Shown: positions 20,025 to 28,588, counted from the first letter of the stretch. The stretch: DNA of 64,000 nt from CAXBNB01 sp040222275 (GCA_040222275.1 JAVKDJ010000011.1:1-64000); one strand, 5' to 3'. Numbers and translations: made by a program. Notes: generated from the sequence alone by a model not told the origin.

Positions 20025-21098
20025 TCAGCTCAAAAATAAATAATTGTAATGCACCAGCACAGGGCTACCCTTGATACCTACGTATTCTTTGGCTTTTTCC
20101 GAATCATATTTCACCATGCCCAGACCTATCGAAACCCCTTTTTCATCCTGAATGCTGATGACATCTCCTTTTTTGAATTCCCCGGAAATCCCCACTACAC
20201 CTACAGGCAACAGGCTACTTGCTTTGGCTGATGTAAGGGCGGTTTTCGCACCTTCATTGATGGTGATATGGCCTTTGGAAAAACTACCCGATTGGGCCAC
20301 CCATTTTTTCACATTCGATGTGTCCTTTTTTCCGGCAGGGAAGTAGGTGCCTGTTTCTTTGCTCAGTACTTTACTGATGATATCAGTTTTCAGCCCGTTA
20401 CCGATAAACACACTTATGCCCAATCTGGCTATTTTTATCGCTGTATTGGCTTTGGCTGCCATGCCACCACGTCCGAAATGCGACTTGCTGCTTACGATAT
20501 AATTGTCGAGCCTGACTTCTTTGGGGTTGTATTCCCTCACCAAAGTGGAGTCTTTATGGTCGGGATGGCCAGTGAAGATCCCATCTACATTGGACAAGAT
20601 CACCAGGGCATCAACATCCATCATAGCTGCTACCAATCCGGAAAGCTCATCATTATCAGTAAACATGAGCTCAGTGATCGAAATCACGTCGTTTTCATTG
20701 ATGATAGGGGTTATGCCGTTTTTTAGCAAGGCTTCCAGGCAGTTTTTCATGTTGAGGTAGTGCTGCCTTGTTCGAAAATCCTCCTTCGTTACCAATACCT
20801 GGGAGCAAAGGATTTCATTTTTCGTAAAATGCCCACTGTATATTTTCATCAACTCCACCTGGCCGATGGAAGCCAGCACCTGCCTCATAGAAATGGTGTC
20901 GGCAATATTGGTTTTGTGCAGTTTGCTGCGGCCTGCCGCTACAGCCCCTGACGAGACAAGGATCACCTGTGTTCCATTACTTCTGAGTGCGGCTATTTGC
21001 TCCACTATATGGCCGATCCTGGCCACATCGGGCAAACCGCTTGGTAAGGTAAGCACATTCGAGCCTATTTTTACTATTATCCTTTTATATCCCCCCAT
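20025..21098 (-). CDS. proB: Glutamate 5-kinase
   Basis: 357 residues. Amino-acid kinase domain about 1-255: KIGSNVLTLPSGLPD at the N-terminus, VSSGAVAAGR, the substrate loop INENDVISITEL with FTDNDELSGLVAAMMDVDALVILSNVDGIF, and GRGGMAAKANTAIKIARLGI. A C-terminal PUA domain about 275-357 is of the kind found in full-length bacterial glutamate kinases. It catalyses the first, normally proline-inhibited step of proline synthesis. It begins one base downstream of the purU stop, so the two are cotranscribed. Confidence 0.97.
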   Translation of the reverse strand: MGGYKRIIVKIGSNVLTLPSGLPDVARIGHIVEQIAALRSNGTQVILVSSGAVAAGRSKLHKTNIADTISMRQVLASIGQVELMKIYSGHFTKNEILCSQVLVTKEDFRTRQHYLNMKNCLEALLKNGITPIINENDVISITELMFTDNDELSGLVAAMMDVDALVILSNVDGIFTGHPDHKDSTLVREYNPKEVRLDNYIVSSKSHFGRGGMAAKANTAIKIARLGISVFIGNGLKTDIISKVLSKETGTYFPAGKKDTSNVKKWVAQSGSFSKGHITINEGAKTALTSAKASSLLPVGVVGISGEFKKGDVISIQDEKGVSIGLGMVKYDSEKAKEYVGIKGSPVLVHYNYLFLS

Positions 21099-21099
21099 G

Positions 21100-21966
21100 C
21101 TATTGAAATATTACGGTTTTCTTGCCCTGCATCAATATCCTGTTTTCAGCATAAAAATGTAGCGCCCTGGCTAGTACCATTCGTTCCAGGTCTCGACCTT
21201 TTCTGATCAGGTCTTTGGTAGTATCCCTATGAGATATGCGCGTGATGTCCTGCTCGATGATTGGCCCTTCGTCAATGTCTTTGGTTACAAAATGGCTGGT
21301 AGCACCAATAATTTTCACGCCGCGCTCAAATGCCTGTTTGTATGGGTTGCCACCAATAAAAGCGGGCAGAAAAGAATGGTGGATATTGATGATGTTGTTA
21401 GGGTAGTGGTTGACAAAATCTTCTGACAGCACCTGCATATACCTGGCCAGTACGAGCGTATCAATCTTATGTTTTTTGAGCAATTCCAGTTCCTTATGTT
21501 CCTGTACTGCCTTGTTTTCTTTGGTTATAGGAAAAAGAAAATAAGGGATGTTGTATTGCTCTGCCAGGGGCTTAAGGTCTGGGTGGTTTGAAATGATCAG
21601 TGGAATGTCAAAATCATATTCCCCGTTCTTATGTCGCCACAGGATGTCGAGCAGGCAATGGTCGTATTTGGACACAAAAACCGCCACTCGTTTCTTATGG
21701 TTGGAGAATTTAATTTGCCATTGCATACCCATACTTTCGCCAATTGGGGCAAAAGTCGCTTCTACTTTATTTGATGCGATTTTAAATTTTTCCATCTCCC
21801 ATGATAGCCTCACGGAAATAATTTTTTCCACAGGATCTACATGTTCATGAAGGTTGATAATATTGCCTCCGTTTTCGAACACGAAATGCGAAATCCGGGA
21901 TACAAGTCCGGGCTGGTCAGGGCCTGAAAGTAATAAAGTTGCTTGTGTGTTTTTATCCGTATTCAT
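21100..21966 (-). CDS. purU: Formyltetrahydrofolate deformylase
   Basis: 288 residues. ACT domain about 8-85 (LLLSGPDQPGLVSRISHFVFENGGNI), then a formyltransferase-type hydrolase domain (VAVFVSKYDHCLLDILWRHKNGE; NIHHSFLPAFIGGNPYKQAF; GVKIIGATSHFVTKDIDEGPIIEQD with the catalytic Asp). It releases formate from 10-formyl-THF, balancing the one-carbon pool and feeding PurT-type purine synthesis. It lies one base upstream of proB. Upstream are heptamer array B and the four-helix-bundle pseudogene. Confidence 0.95.
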   Translation of the reverse strand: MNTDKNTQATLLLSGPDQPGLVSRISHFVFENGGNIINLHEHVDPVEKIISVRLSWEMEKFKIASNKVEATFAPIGESMGMQWQIKFSNHKKRVAVFVSKYDHCLLDILWRHKNGEYDFDIPLIISNHPDLKPLAEQYNIPYFLFPITKENKAVQEHKELELLKKHKIDTLVLARYMQVLSEDFVNHYPNNIINIHHSFLPAFIGGNPYKQAFERGVKIIGATSHFVTKDIDEGPIIEQDITRISHRDTTKDLIRKGRDLERMVLARALHFYAENRILMQGKKTVIFQ

Positions 21967-21993
21967 TCACGTACTTGTGTTTGGGAATTGTGT

Positions 21994-22021
21994 AGTTGAA
22001 AGTTGGAAAGTGGAAAGTTTA
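21994..22021. repeat. Heptamer array B (4 units), left flank of the pseudogene
   Basis: agttgaa, agttgga, aagtgga, aagttta. The last unit overlaps the final TAA (22019-22021) of the four-helix-bundle reading frame. It is nearly the reverse complement of array C on the other side of that pseudogene (core aagttggaaagtggaaagt). Confidence 0.7.
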
Positions 22022-22362
22022 TAAAGTTTTGATGAGGCCAGATAGTAGCTTGGAAATTTCCATTGACAAACTTGACAGTTATTTATAAGTTTCTCCATTG
22101 ATCTTGTTTAATTCTTTCGCAAGTATAAGGTTTGAGCGAAACTTGCCACAAGGGTCTTTGGTGAAATACAAAAATTGTTTAAACTCCTTATTGGTTGCCT
22201 TTCCAAACCTTCTGAAATATTGTTCATGACCGAAGCGGATGCCCTTTCCATTTGATTTCGGAAGCTAAAATCTTTTTCATCTTTGAATACAGCGTATATC
22301 TCGACTGCCAGCTCCTTCGATTTTTGCCACGACAATATATCTTCGAACCTTACAATTTTCAT
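22019..22362 (-). pseudogene. Four-helix-bundle (S23/Avd-like) protein, frameshifted and with an internal stop
   Basis: The likely start is the ATG at 22362 (MKIVRFEDILSWQKSKELA); a longer frame opens at 22401 inside repeat DNA. The first 58 or so residues match the family well (FRNQMERASASVMNNISEGL). One T is missing from a T-run near 22205-22207. In the -1 frame the family sequence resumes (NKEFKQFLYFTKD, CGKFRSNLILAKEL) and then meets an in-frame TAA at 22079-22081. After that the typical C-terminus continues (MEISKLLSGLIKTL) to the TAA at 22019. So there are two independent lesions. Family: S23 proteins are coded in 23S rRNA insertions or stand alone; function unclear, with resemblance to retroelement Avd proteins. 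Inverted heptamer arrays flank it. Confidence 0.85.
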
Positions 22363-22387
22363 AGAACTCAACATCAAATCTACATAC

Positions 22388-22415
22388 TTCCCACTTTCCA
22401 ACTTTTCACTTCCTA
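22388..22415. repeat. Heptamer array C (4 units), right flank of the pseudogene
   Basis: ttcccac, tttccaa, cttttca, cttccta. The last unit contains the metY stop codon (22413-22415). On the minus strand it reads as aagttggaaagtgggaagt, matching array B at 19 of about 20 bases in inverted orientation. Confidence 0.7.
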
Positions 22416-23681
22416 AGCATTCAATGCCTGCTCCAAATCAGCTTTGATGTCCTCAATGTCTTCGATTCCAACGCAAAGCCGGATCATTTCATTGGTTACA
22501 CCAGCTGTGGCCAGTTCACCTTCTGTCAACTGACGGTGCGTCGTAGATGCCGGGTGACAAGCCAGTGATTTGGCATCACCTATATTGACCAGCCTTTTGA
22601 ACATAGCCAATGCATCATAGAATTTCACAGCTGCATCATAACCACCCTTGATCCCGAAGGTGAGCAGTGAAGCCGGTTTGCCATCACAATATTTTTTGGC
22701 AAGGCCATGGAAGGGACTGCTTTCCAGTCCGGCAAAACTTACCCATTCCACTTTGTCATGTCCTTCAAGGTATTTGGCCACAATTAGGGCGTTTTCACAG
22801 TGCCGTTCCATCCTAAGCCCCAATGTTTCCAGTCCTTGCAGTATCTGGAAGGCACTTTGGGCCGACAGACAAGACCCTGTATTTCTCAAAGCAACGGTCC
22901 TGCACCTGCCAATATAGGCTGCAGCCTCGAACGCTTCTGTGTAAACCACACCATGATACGATGGTTCTGGAGTATTCAACATGTGAAATTTTTCCTTATG
23001 ATCTGTCCAGGGAAATTTTCCGGAATCAACAATCACCCCGCCCAGGGTAGTTCCATGGCCTCCAATGTATTTGGTAAGGGCGTGTACTACTACATCGGCA
23101 CCATATTCTATTGGATTTATGATCATAGGTGTGGCGACAGTATTGTCCACAATAAGGGGCACGCCGTGACTGTGCGCCATTTTTGCAATGGCTTCTATGT
23201 CCACGATGTTACCGGCAGGGTTACCTATGGTCTCAGAAAATACCGCCTTGGTTTTGTTATCTATTAATTTGGCCAGGTCTTCAGCTTTGTCGGAGGTGGC
23301 AAACCTAACTTCTATGCCTTGCTTAGGAAGCATATGGGCAAATAGTGTATATGTACCACCATATAATTGTGGGGTTGCTACGATGTTATCTCCAGCTTCT
23401 GCAATGTTCAAAATAGAATAGTTGATTGCTGCCATGCCGGAACTTACTGCCAAAGAAGCAATCCCTCCCTCAAGTTCAGCGATCCTTTTTTCAAGCACAT
23501 CTACAGTGGGGTTCATAATACGGCTGTAGATGTTGCCAGGAACTGCCAGGTTGAACAGGTCCGCCCCATGTTGAGCATCATCAAATTCATAGGCCACAGT
23601 TTGGTAAATTGGTACAGCAACAGATTTGGTTGTAGGTTCAGTTTCATATCCAGAATGGATAGCAATCGAATTCTTCTTCAT
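22413..23681 (-). CDS. metY: O-acetylhomoserine sulfhydrylase (aminocarboxypropyltransferase)
   Basis: 422 residues. Cys/Met-metabolism PLP enzyme. Motifs: YQTVAYEFDDAQHGADLF, YSRIMNPTVDVLEKRIAELEGG, SSGMAAINYSILNI, PLIVDNTVATP, and the PLP lysine in VVHALTKYIGGHGTTLGGV. The insertion around LFGTFRG-type positions and the length of about 420 fit MetY rather than the roughly 380-residue MetB/MetC/MetZ. It makes homocysteine from O-acetylhomoserine and sulfide. It is 59 bp downstream of argH on the same strand. That gap is too short for a usual SAM riboswitch and I see none. Array C overlaps its stop codon. Confidence 0.93.
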   Translation of the reverse strand: MKKNSIAIHSGYETEPTTKSVAVPIYQTVAYEFDDAQHGADLFNLAVPGNIYSRIMNPTVDVLEKRIAELEGGIASLAVSSGMAAINYSILNIAEAGDNIVATPQLYGGTYTLFAHMLPKQGIEVRFATSDKAEDLAKLIDNKTKAVFSETIGNPAGNIVDIEAIAKMAHSHGVPLIVDNTVATPMIINPIEYGADVVVHALTKYIGGHGTTLGGVIVDSGKFPWTDHKEKFHMLNTPEPSYHGVVYTEAFEAAAYIGRCRTVALRNTGSCLSAQSAFQILQGLETLGLRMERHCENALIVAKYLEGHDKVEWVSFAGLESSPFHGLAKKYCDGKPASLLTFGIKGGYDAAVKFYDALAMFKRLVNIGDAKSLACHPASTTHRQLTEGELATAGVTNEMIRLCVGIEDIEDIKADLEQALNA

Positions 23682-23740
23682 AATATATATTTAAAATGTA
23701 GTGGGATAAAAAATTCCTTCAATATAATTGAATCTGCGGA

Positions 23741-25027
23741 CTATGAGAGATAGGCTTTGTTAAACTTTTCCTGAATTTGTTTATTGCACAAATTGCCCAG
23801 GCTTCCCTCATGCGTATGGTCGAGTTCCCTTTTTGGTTTGTAGCTGCCATCCGCTACAGACTTAGCTACATTTTTGTAAGCATCCCTGAAAGGAGTTCCC
23901 TTTTTCATGTCCTCGTTGAGCACATCCACGCTGAAGATGTAGTCGTACTTGGGGTCTTCCGTGATGTTGGATTTTACCTCTATCTTTTCAAGCGAGAAAA
24001 TGGCAACTGTCAGGCAGGCCTTCAGGCTTTCAATAGCAGGTATGAAAGACTCTTTTACCAACTGGAGGTCGCGATGGTAGCCACTGGGCAGGTTGTTGGT
24101 GATCAGGAGCAGTTCATTGGGCAGATTCTGGATTTTGTTGCATTTGGCCCGTGTGAGCTCAAATACGTCCGGGTTTTTCTTATGTGGCATGATGCTCGAT
24201 CCGGTGGTCAGTTCATCCGGAAAGGTAAGAAATCCGAAATTTTGGCTCATGTACAACGTGATGTCCATAGAAAGTTTGGAAAGCGTACCTGCCACAGAAG
24301 ACATAGCAAAAGCAGTTGATTTTTCAACCTTGCCACGGCTCATTTGAGCTGCCACCGAGTTGAATTTCAAGGTTTCAAAGCCCATCAATTCGGTGGTCAG
24401 TGTTCTGTTCAGCGGGAATGACGAACCATAACCAGCGCCCGACCCCAAAGGGTTTTGATCGGCAATTTTTTGCGCTGCATTCAACAGATGGATGTCATCA
24501 ATCAGTGATTCGGCATAGGCGGCAAACCACATTCCAAAAGAAGATGGCATGGCCGCCTGCAAGTGGGTGTAGCCAGGAATTAGCAGTTCTTTATGCTCAT
24601 CGCTTAATTTGATCAGCAAGTCAAACAATTCTTTGACCTGGTTTTTGATCGCTTCAATTTCCTCTTTGATATAGAGGTGGAGACAAACCAACACCTGATC
24701 GTTTCTGGATCGGCCGGTATGGATTTTCTTGCCGGCATCACCAACTTTCTGGGTAAGGTCGTGTTCAATCTTGGAGTGTACATCCTCAAAGGATTCTGCA
24801 ATTTCGAAGGTACCTGCCTCTACATCGGCCAGCATTTTGTCCAGCTCAGAAAGCAACCCTTCCAATTCGGGTTTATCCAAAATCCCAATACTCTCCAGCA
24901 TGGTAGCATGTGCTTTCGATGCGATCACATCGTACTTTGCCAGAAACATATCCAGCTCACGGTCATTGCCTACTGTAAATTCCTCAATCAGGTTCTCTGT
25001 TTTATATCCTTTGTCCCAAAGTTTCAT
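23741..25027 (-). CDS. argH: Argininosuccinate lyase
   Basis: 428 residues from the ATG at 25027 (MKLWDKGYKTENLIEEFTVGND). The frame extends 11 codons further, but those lie in repeat-derived DNA and are not conserved-looking, so I reject that start. Lyase superfamily signature GSSIMPHKKNPDVFELTRAKCN with the mobile catalytic Ser loop, HSKIEHDLTQKVGDAGKKIHTGRSRNDQ, and PGYTHLQAAMPSSFGMW with the catalytic His. It cleaves argininosuccinate to arginine and fumarate, the last step of the pathway. Neighbours: argE upstream (78-bp gap with array D) and metY downstream. Confidence 0.97.
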   Translation of the reverse strand: MKLWDKGYKTENLIEEFTVGNDRELDMFLAKYDVIASKAHATMLESIGILDKPELEGLLSELDKMLADVEAGTFEIAESFEDVHSKIEHDLTQKVGDAGKKIHTGRSRNDQVLVCLHLYIKEEIEAIKNQVKELFDLLIKLSDEHKELLIPGYTHLQAAMPSSFGMWFAAYAESLIDDIHLLNAAQKIADQNPLGSGAGYGSSFPLNRTLTTELMGFETLKFNSVAAQMSRGKVEKSTAFAMSSVAGTLSKLSMDITLYMSQNFGFLTFPDELTTGSSIMPHKKNPDVFELTRAKCNKIQNLPNELLLITNNLPSGYHRDLQLVKESFIPAIESLKACLTVAIFSLEKIEVKSNITEDPKYDYIFSVDVLNEDMKKGTPFRDAYKNVAKSVADGSYKPKRELDHTHEGSLGNLCNKQIQEKFNKAYLS

Positions 25028-25041
25028 TTTAAATATATTTA

Positions 25042-25111
25042 GTCGATAGTCGATAGTCAATGGTCGATAGTCACAATTTACTGACTATCAACTGTGGTCT
25101 ATGGACTATAA
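25042..25111. repeat. Heptamer array D
   Basis: Five clear 7-bp units (gtcgata, gtcgata, gtcaatg, gtcgata, gtcacaa; 25042-25076), then five more degenerate units in phase (tttactg, actatca, actgtgg, tctatgg, actataa). The last unit contains the argE stop (25106-25108). Confidence 0.75.
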
Positions 25112-26164
25112 AATTACTTTTTCCAACAATTTAATATACAATTCAACCCCCTCTTCCAGTTCATCGATATAGATGAATTCATCTGCCGTATGCGATCTGG
25201 CAGAATCACCGGGCCCCATTTTGAGTGAAGGAACCGGCAGAATAGCCTGATCCGAAGTAGTAGGGGAGCCGTAGGTTTTCCTGCCCAGTTCTATGCCAGC
25301 CTTTACCAGCGGATGATCCATTGGTATAGACGAAGACTTTAGGCGTACAGACCTTGGCTGGATTTCCGCCAATGTATTTTTATCAATGATTTCCAATACT
25401 TCTTCATGGGTATAGGCGTCTGTTACCCTGATGTCGATGGTGTAGGTGCATTCAGCCGGCACCACATTATGCTGACTACCGGCATTGACAATGGTCACTG
25501 ACATTTTCATTGGCCCCAATGTGTCAGACACTTTGTCGAATTGATAATTTTTAATCCATTCTATATCTTGTACGGCTTTGTAAATGGCATTGTCACCTTC
25601 TTCCCGTGCTGCATGCCCGCTCACTCCTTCGGCCACCGCATCTACCACCAGCAACCCTTTTTCCGATACTGCTAAATCCATTAATGTCGGTTCGCCAACG
25701 ATGGCCACCTCAAATTTCGGCAGTTTGTCAAGAATACATTCAACTCCGTTTTTACCGGATATTTCTTCTTCAGCGGTAGCAGCCATCACCAGATTGTACT
25801 GCAGGTTTTCCTCTTCGTAAAAGTAGATGAAAGCCGTGATCAGGCTTGTAAGTGCCCCTCCGGCATCATTACTGCCCAGCCCATATAGTTTACCGTCTTT
25901 CGTTATAGGCGAAAAAGGATCATTTGTATAGCCTTTGTTGGGTTTGACAGTATCATGATGGGAGTTGAGCAGTATGGTTGGCTTGCCTGCATCAAAATAC
26001 TTGTTTACAGCCCAAACGTTGTTGAGGTGCTGGCTGGCAGGGATGCCACTGTCTTCAAAAACCGACTTGATCAAGGCGGCAGTTTGGTCTTCTTCCTTTG
26101 AAAGAGATTGTATGGCAATCAGGTCTTTTAAAAATTGTAGAGTATCGATCCTTACTTTTTGCAT
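25106..26164 (-). CDS. argE: M20 family deacylase, N-acetylornithine/N-acetylcitrulline deacetylase type
   Basis: 352 residues. M20 metallopeptidase features: LLNSHHDTVKP (metal His and Asp), GLGSNDAGGALTSLI (bridging Asp), AATAEEEISGKNG (catalytic Glu pair), VGEPTLMDLAVSEKG, and SGHAAREEGDNAIY in the dimerisation domain. In this pathway ArgF' makes an N-acylcitrulline, so I infer that this enzyme removes the acyl group from N-acylcitrulline rather than from ornithine. It begins 2 bp after the argB stop, so the two are tightly coupled. Confidence 0.9.
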   Translation of the reverse strand: MQKVRIDTLQFLKDLIAIQSLSKEEDQTAALIKSVFEDSGIPASQHLNNVWAVNKYFDAGKPTILLNSHHDTVKPNKGYTNDPFSPITKDGKLYGLGSNDAGGALTSLITAFIYFYEEENLQYNLVMAATAEEEISGKNGVECILDKLPKFEVAIVGEPTLMDLAVSEKGLLVVDAVAEGVSGHAAREEGDNAIYKAVQDIEWIKNYQFDKVSDTLGPMKMSVTIVNAGSQHNVVPAECTYTIDIRVTDAYTHEEVLEIIDKNTLAEIQPRSVRLKSSSIPMDHPLVKAGIELGRKTYGSPTTSDQAILPVPSLKMGPGDSARSHTADEFIYIDELEEGVELYIKLLEKVIL

Positions 26165-26166
26165 GG

Positions 26167-26943
26167 CTATTTGGTCAAAGTAGTTCCTTTTTCTTCCAAA
26201 ATATAATCGGCATGTTTGATTGTTATTTTCGACACGCCATTGTCAATGGCATTGAACGAGTTGTCTAATTTAGGGATCATTCCGTCATGAATGGCACCTG
26301 ATTGCTTTAAGGTTTTGTAATATTTTTTGTCGATGTGCTCAATGACCGAGTCGTCATCATTTACATCCCTGAGCACGCCTTTTTTATCGAAGCAGTAGGT
26401 GAGTTGGGTTTCAAAAGAATTAGAAAGTGCGACTGCCAGCCCGGAGGCAATGGTATCTGCATTGGTGTTGAGCATATTGCCTTTCTGATCATGGGTGAGT
26501 GCACAAAAAACAGGTACCACACCCATTTGTATTATTTTGGTCAGTAGTTCGGCATTGATGTCATTGGTATCAAAATCACCTACGAATCCATAGTCGATTT
26601 CGCTGTTTGTCCTTTTGTGGGCGGGAATGATGTTCATATCTGCTCCGGTCAGCCCCAGGGCGTTGCACTCCAGTGCCTGTAGGTCTGCCACAATATTTTT
26701 GTTGATCTGGCCGGCATATACACCCGTTACCAATTTGATGGTAGCTTCATCTGTAATCCTCCGGCCATTCACCATGTTCACAGGTATGCCCAATTGCTTG
26801 CTCATTTCTGTAGCCAGTTTCCCACCCCCATGTACAAGTATTTTGTTGCCTTCAACTTTGGCGAAATTTGACAGAAACTTGCCCAGGGCTTCCGGGTTAT
26901 CAATGATGTTCCCACCTATTTTTATTATTTCAATTTTATTCAT
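26167..26943 (-). CDS. argB: Acetylglutamate kinase (N-acylglutamate kinase)
   Basis: 258 residues from the ATG at 26943 (MNKIEIIKIGGNIIDN); a start 7 codons upstream is possible but adds non-family residues. Amino-acid kinase fold: KIGGNIID, ILVHGGGKLATEMSKQLGI, NGRRITDEATIKLVTGVYAG (acylglutamate-binding region), LGLTGADMNII, GVVPVFCALTHDQKGNMLNTNADTIASGLAVAL. It phosphorylates N-acylglutamate, step two of arginine synthesis. argF' lies 68 bp upstream across array E, and argE 2 bp downstream. Confidence 0.95.
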   Translation of the reverse strand: MNKIEIIKIGGNIIDNPEALGKFLSNFAKVEGNKILVHGGGKLATEMSKQLGIPVNMVNGRRITDEATIKLVTGVYAGQINKNIVADLQALECNALGLTGADMNIIPAHKRTNSEIDYGFVGDFDTNDINAELLTKIIQMGVVPVFCALTHDQKGNMLNTNADTIASGLAVALSNSFETQLTYCFDKKGVLRDVNDDDSVIEHIDKKYYKTLKQSGAIHDGMIPKLDNSFNAIDNGVSKITIKHADYILEEKGTTLTK

Positions 26944-27003
26944 TTTTTCAAGTCGGTTGCTCATGGTCCATTAAATATAATTCATCATCGCTAGCCTCTA
27001 CGG

Positions 27004-27038
27004 TCTATCGACTATCGACCATTGTCTATCGACTCAAT
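27004..27038. repeat. Heptamer array E, running into the argF' 3' end
   Basis: tctatcg, actatcg, accattg, tctatcg, actcaat. The array encodes the last residues (SIDNGR) and the TAG stop of argF' at 27012. Confidence 0.7.
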
Positions 27039-27959
27039 AATCTTTTTAAGTACCACCTGCGCCCCAATCTCCCTGTTTTTTGCTTGTTTATATACTACTG
27101 AATTGTCAATCACCGAATCAGTGGCCACTACATTTCTCCTGATGGGAAGGCAATGCATGAATTTACCATCATTGGTCAACGACATAAGGCTGTCATCTAT
27201 AGTCCAGTTGCCTTCTACTTCAGGTTTTTCTCCATAGTGCGCATAGCTCGACCAGTTTTTGGCATATACAAAATCAGCTCCCTCGAAGGCTTCTTTTTGG
27301 TTGTGTGTAATGCCAATACCGTTGGTGAATTCTTCTTTCAATTCATACCCTATAGGATGCGTCAATACCACCTCTGCATCGGTATGTTTTACCCATTGCA
27401 AAAAGGAATTGGTAACGGCCTGTGGCAGTATCCTGGGATGTGGAGCCCAGCTCACTGCGATTTTCGGCTTTTTGATACCAAATTCTTTTATGGTGATCAT
27501 ATCCGTTAAAGATTGCAATGGATGCAGAGTGGCTGATTCCAAACTAACTACCGGCACATCAGAATATTTAACGAAATCACTCATGATGTTTTCCTTGTAG
27601 TCTTCTTCGCGGTTTTTCAATCCTGGAAAACTCCGAACGCCTAGAATATCACAATATTGGCTCATGACTTTCACGGCATCTTTGATGTGCTCTTGCGAAG
27701 AGCCGTCCATTACAGCCCCATCCTGAAACTCAATATTCCAGCCGTCGTTGTTGAGGTTCATCACCATCACATCCATACCCAGATTGAGGGCTGCCCGGTG
27801 CGTACTCAACCTCGTTCTCAGGCTAGGGTTGAGAAAAACCAAACCGATGGTTTTACCGCGACCAACTTCTGGTGTATAAACTGTTTTTTTTAGGTCAATA
27901 GCTTCATCAACAAGTGCCTTTACATCACCCGCATCTTCAACTGAGATGAATTTATTCAT
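27012..27959 (-). CDS. argF': N-acyl-L-ornithine carbamoyltransferase (ArgF' type)
   Basis: 315 residues. Carbamoyl-phosphate loop NPSLRTRLST, then GMDVMVMNLNNDGWNIEF, SATLHPLQSLTDMITI with the HPxQ motif, the proline-rich loop ILPQAVTNSF typical of the acylornithine group, and MHCLPIRRNVVATD. It carbamoylates an N-acylornithine, replacing the usual OTCase. The residue set to Glu92 in Xanthomonas acetylornithine enzyme and Pro90 in Bacteroides succinylornithine enzyme is Gln89 here (MDGSSQEH), so the acyl group used cannot be read off directly. The C-terminal residues derive from heptamer array E. It heads the argF'-argB-argE-argH run. Confidence 0.93.
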   Translation of the reverse strand: MNKFISVEDAGDVKALVDEAIDLKKTVYTPEVGRGKTIGLVFLNPSLRTRLSTHRAALNLGMDVMVMNLNNDGWNIEFQDGAVMDGSSQEHIKDAVKVMSQYCDILGVRSFPGLKNREEDYKENIMSDFVKYSDVPVVSLESATLHPLQSLTDMITIKEFGIKKPKIAVSWAPHPRILPQAVTNSFLQWVKHTDAEVVLTHPIGYELKEEFTNGIGITHNQKEAFEGADFVYAKNWSSYAHYGEKPEVEGNWTIDDSLMSLTNDGKFMHCLPIRRNVVATDSVIDNSVVYKQAKNREIGAQVVLKKIIESIDNGR

Positions 27960-28021
27960 TCTATAATGTTTTATGATTTGGACTAACTGGTTCGTTTGTC
28001 AGGATATTGAAAATGTTTAGT

Positions 28022-28264
28022 TTAGAGTTGCCCTTCATGTAAATCCCAAATGGGAAAACATAGTTCAAAGTCGTTCCAGACAAGGTCTCCATGTAGAATT
28101 GTGAATTTGCGAAATTTGTCTTCGTTGAGGAACTTTCGAGTCATCGGGTTCTTTGATTTTTCAAGAAATTGTTTAAAATCAATTTCCTGAATTGTGTCAT
28201 CGGAAAAAGACAATTCGATCTTATAATTTCCTAAATATTGGGCATTTGTGATTGCAATTACCAT
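28022..28264 (-). CDS. DUF2442 domain-containing protein
   Basis: 80 residues. Typical DUF2442 layout: an N-terminal strand pair (YLGNYKIELSFSDDTIQEIDFKQFLEKS), then a C-terminal Asp/Trp-rich end (LVWNDFELCFPIWDLHEG). Starts 2 bp after the DUF4160 stop. DUF4160-DUF2442 pairs are common across bacteria, are often scattered like toxin-antitoxin modules, and have no proven function. I keep the toxin-antitoxin reading as a guess only. Confidence 0.8.
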   Translation of the reverse strand: MVIAITNAQYLGNYKIELSFSDDTIQEIDFKQFLEKSKNPMTRKFLNEDKFRKFTILHGDLVWNDFELCFPIWDLHEGQL

Positions 28265-28266
28265 GA

Positions 28267-28572
28267 CTAATCAATTTTATGAGTTATTTTCTCTGCTACG
28301 ATTTCTTTGTTATAAACAAAAAAGTCAACCCATTTTTTTACTATATCATCTTTAAAGTGTTCAACCAGCTTTTTGAGTTTTTTCTTGTTTTTCGCACCAA
28401 GTGGCTCCCTCCCTTTGACTGGTGAGATTATTATTTCAACAAATTCTCCATTTGCATATATTATTTCGGCCTTACTTTCTTTTCCCTGGTATTTGCCATG
28501 CACGTGTATGGGTTCATGTTCATTTGAATAAAACAAAACTATTAACCCAAAATATTCATAAAGTTTCGGCAT
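28267..28572 (-). CDS. DUF4160 domain-containing protein
   Basis: 101 residues. Signature of DUF4160: YFGLIVLFYSNEHEPIHVHGKYQGKESKAEI near the N-terminus. The His pair in EPIHVHGKY suggests a metal or nucleotide site, but this is not known. A TATTTTTG box lies 17 bp upstream of the start. First gene of a two-gene unit with DUF2442, placed inside the arginine block between argF' and the orphan PorP gene, so probably a late insertion. Confidence 0.82.
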   Translation of the reverse strand: MPKLYEYFGLIVLFYSNEHEPIHVHGKYQGKESKAEIIYANGEFVEIIISPVKGREPLGAKNKKKLKKLVEHFKDDIVKKWVDFFVYNKEIVAEKITHKID

Positions 28573-28588
28573 AGCTCAAATTCTTCTG

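Noticed and set aside
23682..23740. SAM riboswitch before metY
   Set aside because: The gap to argH is 59 bp and shows no SAM-I or SAM-II type pairing that I can recognise.
24990..25060. Longer argH N-terminus (start at 25060)
   Set aside because: The extra 11 codons start within heptamer array D and do not look like ArgH.
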